64,000 nt of DNA from an uncultured Clostridia bacterium (GTDB lineage Bacteria > Bacillota > Clostridia > TANB77 > CAG-465). The translations under genes and the position numbers were made by a program. Location of the stretch: contig CANQYI010000005.1 of the NCBI GenBank assembly GCA_947628005.1, positions 1 to 64,000 on the forward strand, given 5' to 3'. This document shows positions 50,618 through 59,649 of this stretch, piece by piece. Within the stretch, counting starts at the first letter, position 1; each line of letters opens with the position of its first letter. The notes below the pieces were generated by a model, which was not told the origin of the DNA, did no database searches, and was given only the letters and a program-made list of their open reading frames with translations.

Positions 50618-53368
50618 ATGGACAAATTTTTAATTATAGATGGAAATAGTATAATGAATAGAGCTTTTTATGGTGTAAATGCTAGAATGACTTCTAAAAT
50701 TGCAGCTATTCATACTAATGCAATATATGGATTTTTAAACATATATTGGATGATATTAGAAAAAATTGAGCCTAAATACGTAGCTGTATCCTTCGATTTA
50801 CATGCACCTACTTTTAGACATAAAATGTATGATCAGTATAAGGGTACAAGAAAAGGCATGCCTGACGAATTAAGAGAACAAATGCCTGTAATAAAGGAAG
50901 TATTATCTGCTATGAACATTCCAATACTTGAAATGGAAGGGTATGAAGCAGATGATATTTTAGGTACAGTAGCAAAATTTAATGAAAAAAATGGAATATT
51001 TACTTATATATTAACTGGAGATAGAGATTCATTTCAACTTATATCTGATACTACATCTGTAATAATTCCTCTTACAAAGGCTGGAAAAACTGAATATAAT
51101 ATTTATACTCCAAAACTTCTAAAAGAAAAACAAAATATTTTACCTTATCAAGTTGTTCATATAAAATCACTTATGGGGGATGCATCTGATAATATTCCAG
51201 GTGTTAAGGGAGTAGGAGAAAAAACTGCTTATTCTTTAATTGAAAAGTATACTACTTTAGATAATATTTATAAAGCTATAGATGAAAATTTAATAGAAAC
51301 AACTCAAAAGATTTTAGAAAAATTAGTTGCTGATAAAGATATGGCATATTTAAGTTTTAAACTTGCAACAATTTTTACTGAGGTTCCAATTGAAATTTCA
51401 TATGATAATTGTATATTATCTGAAGTAAATAAAGATAAACTACTAGAATTATTTAGAAGATTAGAATTTTCCAAATTTATTGAAAAATTAAATTTGTCTA
51501 ATGATGTAAAAGTTATAAATTCTCAAGAAAATAAGATTAGCTTTATACTTCCGAAAAAGGTTATTTTTATTGATTCTAAAAATTATTTAAGTATTCAGGA
51601 TGAACTTAATACCGTATTAAATGAAGATAAAATATCATATCTATTAAATATAGTTTATGAAAATAACAAAATAACTCATATAAATTTAGATATCAATATA
51701 TTTGCTATTTATTCAAGTGTGAGAGATACAGTCTATATATTTAAAGATGAATTTATTTCTACACCAGAATTTAAGGAGTTTTTACTTAAATTTATAACAA
51801 GTTCTCAAACAAAAATTGGATTTGATATAAAACAAGATATAAACTACTTTTTTAAATTATATGGACCTGATGTATCTATAAATAACTTCAATTTTGATTT
51901 GATGATTGCGTATTATCTTTTAGATTCTAGTAAATCTAAATATCAAATTGAATATATATTAAATGATTTATTATCTATAAATTTTATATATGCTGATGAA
52001 TTAAAAAACGAAAGTCAACTTTCTTTGTTTGATGATGAAACTAAAGAAAATAAAGTATTACTTGAAGAAGATATAGATAATATTTCTAAATATCTAAAAG
52101 GAATATATAGTTCATATAATTTAATAAATGATAAATTAAATAATGAAAATATGCATGAATTATTTACTAATATTGAAATGCCTTTAGTAAAAACTCTTGC
52201 ATCAATGGAATATACAGGAATGTATATTGATAAAGACAAACTAAATGAATTTGATAAAGAAATTTCTGAAAAACTTATTAGTGCTGAACAAGAAATATAC
52301 GATATTGCTGATGAAAAATTCAATCTTAATTCTACTCAACAATTAGGAAGAATTTTATTTGAGAAATTAGGATTAGAACATAAAAGAAAGACAAAGACTG
52401 GGTATTCTACTGATAAATCAGTACTTGAAGATTTGCTTGGGAAACATGAAATAATAGAAAAAATATTAGATTATAGACAACTTTCAAAATTAAAATCTAC
52501 TTATGTGGATGGACTTAAGACAAAGATTGCAGATGATGGCAGAATTCATACTACATTTATGCAAACTGTAACTACTACTGGTAGACTTAGTAGTGTTGAG
52601 CCTAATTTACAAAATATACCAGTAAAGATTGAACTTGGTAAAAAAATTAGAAGCTTTTTTGTAGGGCAAAATGACAGAGTAATAGTAGATGCAGATTACA
52701 GTCAAATTGAACTTAGGGTTATGTCTCATATTTCTGGAGATAACGTAATGATAGATGCTTTCAAGAATAATATTGATATACATACTGTAACAGCATCTCA
52801 AGTATTTAATGTGCCAATAAATGAAGTAACACCCGAAATGCGTTCTAAAGCTAAAGCAGTAAATTTTGGCATAATATATGGAATTAGTGCATTTGGCCTT
52901 TCTAAAAACATAAACTGCTCAAGATACGAGGCCTCTCAATATATAGATAACTATTTAGAAAAATATAGTGGAATTAAAAATTTCATGGAAGATATCGTAA
53001 AAAAAGCAAAATTAGATGGTTACGTTACAACTATGTTTAATAGAAAAAGATATATACCAGAATTATATAATAACAACAAAAATATAGTTGAGTTCGGCAA
53101 AAGAATTGCTATGAATACTCCAATTCAAGGTACTGCAGCTGATATTATTAAAATTGCCATGAATAAAGTTTATGATACACTTAAAAATCAAAAGTTAAAA
53201 TCAAAATTAATAATGCAAGTTCATGATGAATTAATTGTTGAAGCATATCCTGATGAAGTAGAACAAGTAAAGAAAATTTTAAAAGATTCTATGGAAAATG
53301 TAGTATCACTAAGTGTACCACTTAACGTAGATTTAAATACAGGGAAGAGTTGGTACGATGCAAAATAA
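50618..53368 (+). CDS. polA: DNA polymerase I
   Basis: 5'-exo GDASDNIPGVKGVG; palm DADYSQIELRV, QVHDELIVEA. Confidence 0.96.
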   Translation: MDKFLIIDGNSIMNRAFYGVNARMTSKIAAIHTNAIYGFLNIYWMILEKIEPKYVAVSFDLHAPTFRHKMYDQYKGTRKGMPDELREQMPVIKEVLSAMNIPILEMEGYEADDILGTVAKFNEKNGIFTYILTGDRDSFQLISDTTSVIIPLTKAGKTEYNIYTPKLLKEKQNILPYQVVHIKSLMGDASDNIPGVKGVGEKTAYSLIEKYTTLDNIYKAIDENLIETTQKILEKLVADKDMAYLSFKLATIFTEVPIEISYDNCILSEVNKDKLLELFRRLEFSKFIEKLNLSNDVKVINSQENKISFILPKKVIFIDSKNYLSIQDELNTVLNEDKISYLLNIVYENNKITHINLDINIFAIYSSVRDTVYIFKDEFISTPEFKEFLLKFITSSQTKIGFDIKQDINYFFKLYGPDVSINNFNFDLMIAYYLLDSSKSKYQIEYILNDLLSINFIYADELKNESQLSLFDDETKENKVLLEEDIDNISKYLKGIYSSYNLINDKLNNENMHELFTNIEMPLVKTLASMEYTGMYIDKDKLNEFDKEISEKLISAEQEIYDIADEKFNLNSTQQLGRILFEKLGLEHKRKTKTGYSTDKSVLEDLLGKHEIIEKILDYRQLSKLKSTYVDGLKTKIADDGRIHTTFMQTVTTTGRLSSVEPNLQNIPVKIELGKKIRSFFVGQNDRVIVDADYSQIELRVMSHISGDNVMIDAFKNNIDIHTVTASQVFNVPINEVTPEMRSKAKAVNFGIIYGISAFGLSKNINCSRYEASQYIDNYLEKYSGIKNFMEDIVKKAKLDGYVTTMFNRKRYIPELYNNNKNIVEFGKRIAMNTPIQGTAADIIKIAMNKVYDTLKNQKLKSKLIMQVHDELIVEAYPDEVEQVKKILKDSMENVVSLSVPLNVDLNTGKSWYDAK

Positions 53369-53379
53369 AGAGGTTAAAG

Positions 53380-53961
53380 ATGAAAATTAAGGAAAAGTCA
53401 CAAAAAACAACTATCTCATTTATAGTATTTTTACTAATAATATTACTTGCTATTTTTACAAGCATATATATTTTAAAAAAATATGTATATCCATTAACTC
53501 ATTTTGATACTGTAAAGCAAGCTTCAAAAGATAACGGATTAGATCCGTATTTAGTACTTGCAATAATTAAGACAGAAAGTGGTTTCAATCAAAATGCTAC
53601 ATCAAATAAACAAGCTAAGGGATTAATGCAAATTTTAGATTCTACAGCTTCGGATGTAAATAACGAAATTAATATAGTAGATAATGTAAATGATAATATC
53701 TATGATATAGATGTAAATATAAATCTTGGATGTAAATATTTTTCTAGCTTAGTAAAGCGATATAATGGTAATTATTATTTAGCTATTTGTGCTTATAATG
53801 CTGGAATGGGTAATGTAGACAAATGGATTTCAGCTGGAATTATTGATAGTAACTTATCAGATTATAAAAATCTAAATTTGCCATTTAATGAAACTAGTAA
53901 CTATTTAAAAAGAGTTATGAAATCTTATAAGCTGTATAAAATTCTATATCAAAATAATTGA
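53380..53961 (+). CDS. lytic transglycosylase (SLT domain), N-terminal TM
   Basis: IIKTESGFNQNATSNKQAKGLMQIL...AYNAGMGNVDKW. Confidence 0.9.
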   Translation: MKIKEKSQKTTISFIVFLLIILLAIFTSIYILKKYVYPLTHFDTVKQASKDNGLDPYLVLAIIKTESGFNQNATSNKQAKGLMQILDSTASDVNNEINIVDNVNDNIYDIDVNINLGCKYFSSLVKRYNGNYYLAICAYNAGMGNVDKWISAGIIDSNLSDYKNLNLPFNETSNYLKRVMKSYKLYKILYQNN

Positions 53962-54047
53962 CAATTTAAGTTTTTAATGATATAATGTGTTACATAATAA
54001 AGCAAGCCAACCGGTAACTACCAAAGGAAATAAGAAAGGGTTTCCTC

Positions 54048-54200
54048 ATGAAAACTAAAAAACAGGAGGTTTTTCAGTTGAAAATTCTGAAATCAATTCT
54101 CAAGGTATTTGGAACGCTTTTCATATTTTTAATCATCTTCAGTATGATTTTAAATTTCATAATTGGTGATGATGACACATTATATGAAGAAGAGTACTAA
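54048..54200 (+). CDS. small predicted single-TM protein (50 aa; possible TTG start at 54078)
   Basis: ...LKILKSILKVFGTLFIFLIIFSMILNFIIGDDDTLYEEEY*; AGGAGG SD before TTG; flanked by hairpins. Confidence 0.55.
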   Translation: MKTKKQEVFQLKILKSILKVFGTLFIFLIIFSMILNFIIGDDDTLYEEEY

Positions 54201-54209
54201 CCTTTAAAT

Positions 54210-54247
54210 ACATCCAAAGTTTTAATAACTTTGGGTGTGTTTTTTTA
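54210..54247 (+). terminator. intrinsic terminator
   Basis: CATCCAAAGTT-N4-AACTTTGGGTGTG-TTTTTTT. Confidence 0.75.
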
Positions 54248-54341
54248 ATTAATTTTGGTAAAATATATAATATTTTCAAAAAGACTACACAAATTGTTAA
54301 AAATATGTTAAAATATTATGGAAATAAAAGGAGGAATTTAA

Positions 54342-55067
54342 ATGTCAGGACATTCAAAATGGGCTAATATAAAAAGAAAGAAAGAGGCAACTGATGCAAA
54401 GAAAGCAAATATCTTTTCAAAATTAGGAAAAGAACTTACAGTAGCAGTAAAAATGGGTGGTAGTGGAGACCCAAATATTAATTCAAAATTAAAGGATGTT
54501 ATTGCAAAAGCAAAAGCAAATAATATGCCAAATGATAACATTAATAGATGTATACAAAAGGCTGTAGGAGATTCTAATTCTACAAATTATGAAGAAATAA
54601 TATATGAAGGATTTGGACCTTGTGGAATATCTGTAATAGTAGAAGTAATGACAGATAATAAAAATAGAGCAGCAGCTGATATTAGATGTATATTTAGCAA
54701 ATCTGGTGGTAATCTTGGCCAGTCAGGATCTGTTAGTTATATGTTTAACAAAAAAGGCTATATATTAGTAGAAAAAGATGAAAAAGTAGATGCAGATGAA
54801 TTGATGTTAGAAACTATAGATGCTGGTGCAGAAGACTTTTTAGTAGAAGATGAATATATTGAAATATATACAGACCCTCAAAATTTTCACTCAGTAATGG
54901 AAATTTTAGAAGGAAAAGATATTAAAACAATCGAAGCAGATATTAGACAAATTGCAACAATAAAAAAGGAACTTACTGAAGAAGAAGAAGTAAAGGTTCA
55001 AAATTTCTTAGATAAATTAGATGAAAATGATGATGTTCAAAATGTTTGGCATAATGCAGATATATAA
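54342..55067 (+). CDS. yebC: YebC/PmpR family transcriptional/translational regulator
   Basis: MSGHSKWANIKRKKEATDAKKANIFSKLGKEL. Confidence 0.95.
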   Translation: MSGHSKWANIKRKKEATDAKKANIFSKLGKELTVAVKMGGSGDPNINSKLKDVIAKAKANNMPNDNINRCIQKAVGDSNSTNYEEIIYEGFGPCGISVIVEVMTDNKNRAAADIRCIFSKSGGNLGQSGSVSYMFNKKGYILVEKDEKVDADELMLETIDAGAEDFLVEDEYIEIYTDPQNFHSVMEILEGKDIKTIEADIRQIATIKKELTEEEEVKVQNFLDKLDENDDVQNVWHNADI

Positions 55068-55188
55068 TTTACATAAAAATGCAACCTTTTTTTAATATTT
55101 TTGTAAAAAATCATTGACTTTACATAAAATACATGTTATAATTATATTGTAACGTGTTGTTACGATATTAAAAGGAGGTAGATATTTT

Positions 55189-55857
55189 ATGTACTATGAT
55201 AATAAATCAACTTTTTACATTAAACAATATGGACCAAGAGTTTTAGTTATAATGATTTCAATCCTACTAGTAGCTAGTGGAATATATATATATTTAGCAA
55301 GTACTTTAAATATAAAACCTCAAGTAAATGTTGCAGAAGAACCTACAGAAGTTCAAGAGGTTGCTTCTAATGAAAGTGAACAAATAGTTGAAACAAATAG
55401 TTTACAAAACGAAACCGAAGCAGATACAGAATCTGAATTAGAAATAAGTACAACAATTTCTAAAAAATTAGCTGATTTAAAACCTTTAGATAAATCAGAT
55501 ATAGGAACTGTAAAATCTGTAACAGATAACAACACAGTTATAGTAAATATAGATAATAAAAATTTAGAAATTAATTTAATAGGTGTTGATTTTTCTAGAT
55601 CAAATGCTGATGTAGTAAATACTTTAAGAAGTGATTTAGAAGGTAAAGAAGTAAAACTTGCCTTTGATAAAATGAAAGTTAAAGATATGAAACTTTATGG
55701 ATATATATATATTGGTGAAACATTATATAACGCTTCTATATTAGAAAAAGGGCAAGCTATTGTAAAAATAGAAAGTACAAATACTTCATTAATTGACACA
55801 TTAATTAGTGCTCAAACAAAAGCAAAACTTAATAAAACTGGAATTTGGGCAAATTAA
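55189..55857 (+). CDS. membrane-anchored staphylococcal-nuclease-like (SNase) domain protein, active site degenerate
   Basis: TM near N-terminus; 'GTVKSVTDNNTVIVNIDNKNLEINLIGVD...LYGYIYIGETLYNASILEKGQA...GIWAN'. Confidence 0.75.
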   Translation: MYYDNKSTFYIKQYGPRVLVIMISILLVASGIYIYLASTLNIKPQVNVAEEPTEVQEVASNESEQIVETNSLQNETEADTESELEISTTISKKLADLKPLDKSDIGTVKSVTDNNTVIVNIDNKNLEINLIGVDFSRSNADVVNTLRSDLEGKEVKLAFDKMKVKDMKLYGYIYIGETLYNASILEKGQAIVKIESTNTSLIDTLISAQTKAKLNKTGIWAN

Positions 55858-55914
55858 AATAGCATGCCGAACTAGGGAAAAACCTTAGTTTTCATATATC
55901 AACCTCTTATGATC

Positions 55915-55946
55915 GCCTCTACACATAAAGTAGAGGCATCTTTTTT
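55915..55946 (+). terminator. intrinsic terminator
   Basis: GCCTCTAC-ACATAAA-GTAGAGGC-ATCTTTTTT. Confidence 0.75.
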
Positions 55947-55966
55947 ATAGAAAGGAGGGATTAAAC

Positions 55967-56311
55967 ATGGATTTCTATTTTACAAAAAAGGATTTAATTT
56001 TTCTTCTAAATTCTATTTGTATAACTAAATATTTTTTAAAATATCATACTTCAGAAGAAAAGAAAATCGTATCTTATTATTTTGATTTCGAATATTATTA
56101 TGAAACTTACCATTTTCTAGATTTAATTTATAAAAGATTATCTTTAGAGGGGAATAGGGTATTTTATAATCTTCAAGATGAAATTTATTATTTAGGACAA
56201 CAAAATTTTATTTCTGATTTAAAAAATCAAAATAAAAAAATATTTCGTAAAAATAAAAAATTATTAAAAGTGTTATTAAACAAAATAAAAAATATAAAAT
56301 TTATGTTATAG
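55967..56311 (+). CDS. hypothetical protein (114 aa, Tyr/Lys/Asn-rich)
   Basis: AAAGGAGGG SD before ATG. Confidence 0.6.
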   Translation: MDFYFTKKDLIFLLNSICITKYFLKYHTSEEKKIVSYYFDFEYYYETYHFLDLIYKRLSLEGNRVFYNLQDEIYYLGQQNFISDLKNQNKKIFRKNKKLLKVLLNKIKNIKFML

Positions 56312-56581
56312 TATTACTAGGGAGTATATATAAAAATTAAAATTTATTAGTGGTGCAATCCATATTTTTTTAAAATATGCGATTGCGCAAAATAATAATT
56401 TTGTGAAAAACAGAGGAGGAATTTTATACATATATAATTACTACATTTATTGATATATCTGAGCTTTAGGCTCTTTTTTTATTCTTTTGTATTCTTTTTT
56501 ATCTTATATTAATTTTAAATAATAATATATTAAAATTAATCTTATACCTTTACTTTTTATTCTATAATATTTTTTCTTTGA

Positions 56582-56618
56582 GTAACTTTACCTTTTTTAT
56601 AAAAAAATGTCTTAAAAT
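56582..56618 (+). repeat. 37-bp direct repeat, copy A
   Basis: gtaactttaccttttttataaaaaaatgtcttaaaat, identical to 59613-59649. Confidence 0.9.
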
Positions 56619-56684
56619 CGATTTTAGGACGTCGTCTTAAAATGGCCTTATTTTTCCGACATGAAATTATACCAGAAAAAAATA

Positions 56685-56727
56685 AAAATGCCTTAAAATC
56701 GATTCTAGAGCGTCGTTTTCTAAGCCA
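56685..56727 (+). repeat. partial copy of the repeat family (CCTTAAAATCGATTCTAGAGCGTCGT)
   Basis: Shares CTTAAAAT[C/T]GATT[C/T]TAG..CGT with copies A and B. Confidence 0.75.
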
Positions 56728-57229
56728 TTTTTAGAAAATATTATAATTTGTTAAAATTCCAGTATTTTTTGATATTATTAGATCATCATAATAAAATTAT
56801 ATTTAAAATTATAACTTAAGTAATGTAACTTGTTTAATAAAATATAAAAACTGATTAAAAACGATTTTAAGGCGCTAAAAAATTATATTCTATATAAAAT
56901 TATAAATATAATAAAAAAACATATAATTATAATGTAAAAATTTAAAAACTTAAAAACTTATCTAAAACTTATAAAAAATTCTCCAAGCAACAAATGTTCG
57001 TTTTTTATAAAATTATGCAAACAAATTTGAAATATAAAATTTTATAAATTTAGATTTTTAAATTTAATAATATTTTTACAATTTAAATTTCAAAAAATTT
57101 TTTTTAAATATATTTTATATATTTTTATATTTTGAAAATTAGCCTCTCTCCTACATCTTGCGATTTTATATAAATTTCTTTTAAAGATTTCATAACTTTT
57201 TTTTGCTAATATAAATATTTCCCCTTACT

Positions 57230-57453
57230 TGGTGCTTATTATAGTATGATCATTTGATCTAGGATTTCCAATTAAAAAACATTCAAATTTATCATTCTCA
57301 AAAATTATTTTATCTGTTTTATCACCATATAAAATATTCTGATTTTATTTGTCGAAACAAGTTGGACATATTCCTGAATCAACAATATCTGATATTGTTA
57401 TATTTTATAAGTTTAATAATTTCTTCATTATTAAATTGTTTTAAATTATCCAT
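57230..57453 (-). pseudogene. HIT-family protein remnant
   Basis: Minus-strand fragments MDNLKQFNNEEIIKLIKYNNI..., CPTCFDK, ILYGDKTDKIIFENDKFECFLIGNPRSNDHTIISTK interrupted by frameshift/stops. Confidence 0.6.
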
Positions 57454-57480
57454 TTTTTAGCTCCATTTCATAATTTTTAC

Positions 57481-58350
57481 TTAATCATTTAAAAAATTCA
57501 TTACTAGATCTATAATGATTTCTTTTTCTTTTGGATTGGATTCTGCTATAAGTAAAGTTAATGCAGTTAAAGTGTTGTTATCTATTGTTTGTTTTCCATT
57601 TTTGTATAAAATACCATAAAAGTTCAAAAAATATATAAATAAGGTAGCTGCTATTCTTTTATTTCCATCGGCAAATACATGATTTTTTACGATTAAATAT
57701 AAAAAATTAGCTCCTTTTTCTTCTATACTTTTATAAATATCTTGTCCAGCAAAACTTTGATAAATATTACCTATAATTGATTCTAATCCGTTACCTCTTT
57801 CTACAGCAAATAAAGAACTTTCTTGATTAAATCTTAATTTATCTATAACTTTTAAACATTCATTATATTCAATTTTTCTTTCATCTATATTTCCATCAAT
57901 TTTCTTTAAAGTTCTATGATCATAGTCATCTAATAAATCTAATGCTTTTGAATAATCTCCAATTACTTTTAAAATTTCTTTTGCATCATTTCCTTCTAAT
58001 CTTTCATCAATTCTATTAGCAATATCTATAAGTTTTATTGTTTTTTCTAAATATTCTAATCTTTTTTGATTTACAGCATAACCTTTTAACATATAGTCTT
58101 TTAAAATCTTATTTGCCCATTTTCTGAATATAATGCCATTTTTTGATTTTACACGATAACCAACAGATATTATTACATCAAGGTTATAGTATTCAACATT
58201 ATATGTTTTTCCATCATTTGCAGTTGTCGCAAATTTTGCGACAACTGATTTATCATTTTCTAATTCGTCTTTTAAAGCATTATTAATATGCTTTCCAACA
58301 GTTTTTATATCTCTCTCGAAAAGCTCAGAAATTTCTTGTCTATTAAGCCA
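57481..58350 (-). pseudogene. RhuM-Fic/DOC fusion gene, probably 5'-truncated (ORF track ATG at 58092 gives only the Fic part)
   Basis: Open frame continues upstream of 58092 with RhuM-like 'WLNRQEISELFERDIKTVGKHI...SVVAKFATTANDGKTYNVEYYNLDVIISVGYRVKS...RKWANKILKDY'; Fic motif HVFADGNKR; in-frame TAG just before W and no start codon seen. Confidence 0.65.
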
Positions 58351-58415
58351 CTAAGAGCCTACCATTTCTGGTAAGCTCCTAGAAAGATATTGCAACATAA
58401 AAGCAGTGATTTTTA

Positions 58416-59474
58416 TTAATCTGATAATAATTTAATTAATCTAACATTTTTATATATTTTTTCCCTTCCAATTTTTTCAGATTCTAAAAGTCCCATTTTT
58501 TCTAACTGATTTAAGTAAGATGATGCAGTTAACCTTGTAACACCACATTTTTCTTCAATATAAGAAATTTTAGTATAGGCTTCATAAAATAAACTTTCTA
58601 AAAGTTCCTTTGAATATATTTTAGATAATTTTGTTTTAAATTCTTCTTTATAATCTTTTATTTCTTTTTGAATATTTTCTATTAACTTAATCGTTTCATT
58701 AGATGTAATTTCAATACCTTTTAAAATATATAAAATCCAATCTTCAAAATTGTTATTATTTCTAACCTCACTAAATAATCTATAATAATCCTGCTTTGTA
58801 CGATTGATATATTTACTTAAGTATAATATCGGACTATCTATTAATTTATTTAATACAAGGTATAAAATATTTAAAATTCTTCCTGTTCTTCCATTTCCAT
58901 CATAAAATGGATGTATACTTTCAAACTGATAATGTATTAAACATACTTTTATTAATGGATCAATATCGTCCTCTTTATCATTAATAAAATTTTCTAAATT
59001 TTTTAAATATTTTTTTATTTCTTGTTCATTTTGAGGAGGAGTATAAATAGTTTCTCCAGTAACAGAATTCTTAAGCTCAGTTCCCGGTAGTTTTCTAATA
59101 CCAGCATTATTGTGTTCAATAATACCTTGTATTTTTATAATGGTATTTGTATTAATATACTCATCCTTCTTAATTTGTTCAAATCCGCTCCAAATAGCAT
59201 TTCTATAATCAACAACTTCTTTTGCATTTTCCTCTTTAAAACCACTTCCTGTAAGAACTTTATAAATATTGTCATGAGTCGTAACTATATTTTCTATAGC
59301 ACTACTGTCTTTAGCTTCATTTATAGTTACAGCATTTATTAAAATATGCATATTTGGAATGGTATTTGTGTATCCTTTTAATTCAGCTAAAGCTCTAGAA
59401 GAAATTGTTAATTGTTCTAAAATTTTTTTAGTTTTCAAATCAACATTTTTATATGGTAACATTTCTAATTCCAT
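58416..59474 (-). CDS. Fic family protein (adenylyltransferase-like) with C-terminal winged helix
   Basis: HPFYDGNGRTGR Fic motif; SSAIEN inhibitory-helix motif; ORF track start 59525, MELEML start at 59474 preferred. Confidence 0.9.
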   Translation of the reverse strand: MELEMLPYKNVDLKTKKILEQLTISSRALAELKGYTNTIPNMHILINAVTINEAKDSSAIENIVTTHDNIYKVLTGSGFKEENAKEVVDYRNAIWSGFEQIKKDEYINTNTIIKIQGIIEHNNAGIRKLPGTELKNSVTGETIYTPPQNEQEIKKYLKNLENFINDKEDDIDPLIKVCLIHYQFESIHPFYDGNGRTGRILNILYLVLNKLIDSPILYLSKYINRTKQDYYRLFSEVRNNNNFEDWILYILKGIEITSNETIKLIENIQKEIKDYKEEFKTKLSKIYSKELLESLFYEAYTKISYIEEKCGVTRLTASSYLNQLEKMGLLESEKIGREKIYKNVRLIKLLSD

Positions 59475-59511
59475 CTTTGTACCTCCATATATATATAAAA
59501 TATTATAAATT

Positions 59512-59578
59512 TTATACATTTTCAATAAATATGTATAAAAAATTAAAAAAATTATACATATTTTTAAAATATGTATAA
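59512..59578. promoter_or_regulatory. two identical-geometry operator-like dyads TTATACAT-N11-ATGTATAA upstream of fic
   Basis: 59512-59538 and 59552-59578; second lies in a 35-nt perfect palindrome 59548-59582. Confidence 0.65.
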
Positions 59579-59612
59579 TTTTTAATATTAAATTAATTTT
59601 TACAATATTCTT

Positions 59613-59649
59613 GTAACTTTACCTTTTTTATAAAAAAATGTCTTAAAAT
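59613..59649 (+). repeat. 37-bp direct repeat, copy B
   Basis: Identical to 56582-56618. Confidence 0.9.

Noticed and set aside
53990-54050. c-di-GMP-I-like riboswitch (CCAACCGGTAACTACC)
   Set aside because: Only a short resemblance; conserved GEMM tetraloop/receptor elements are not apparent.
58221-58247. 27-nt perfect inverted repeat CAGTTGTCGCAAATTTTGCGACAACTG as transposon end or terminator
   Set aside because: Lies inside the RhuM-like frame and encodes the expected VVAKFATT segment, so coding constraint explains it.
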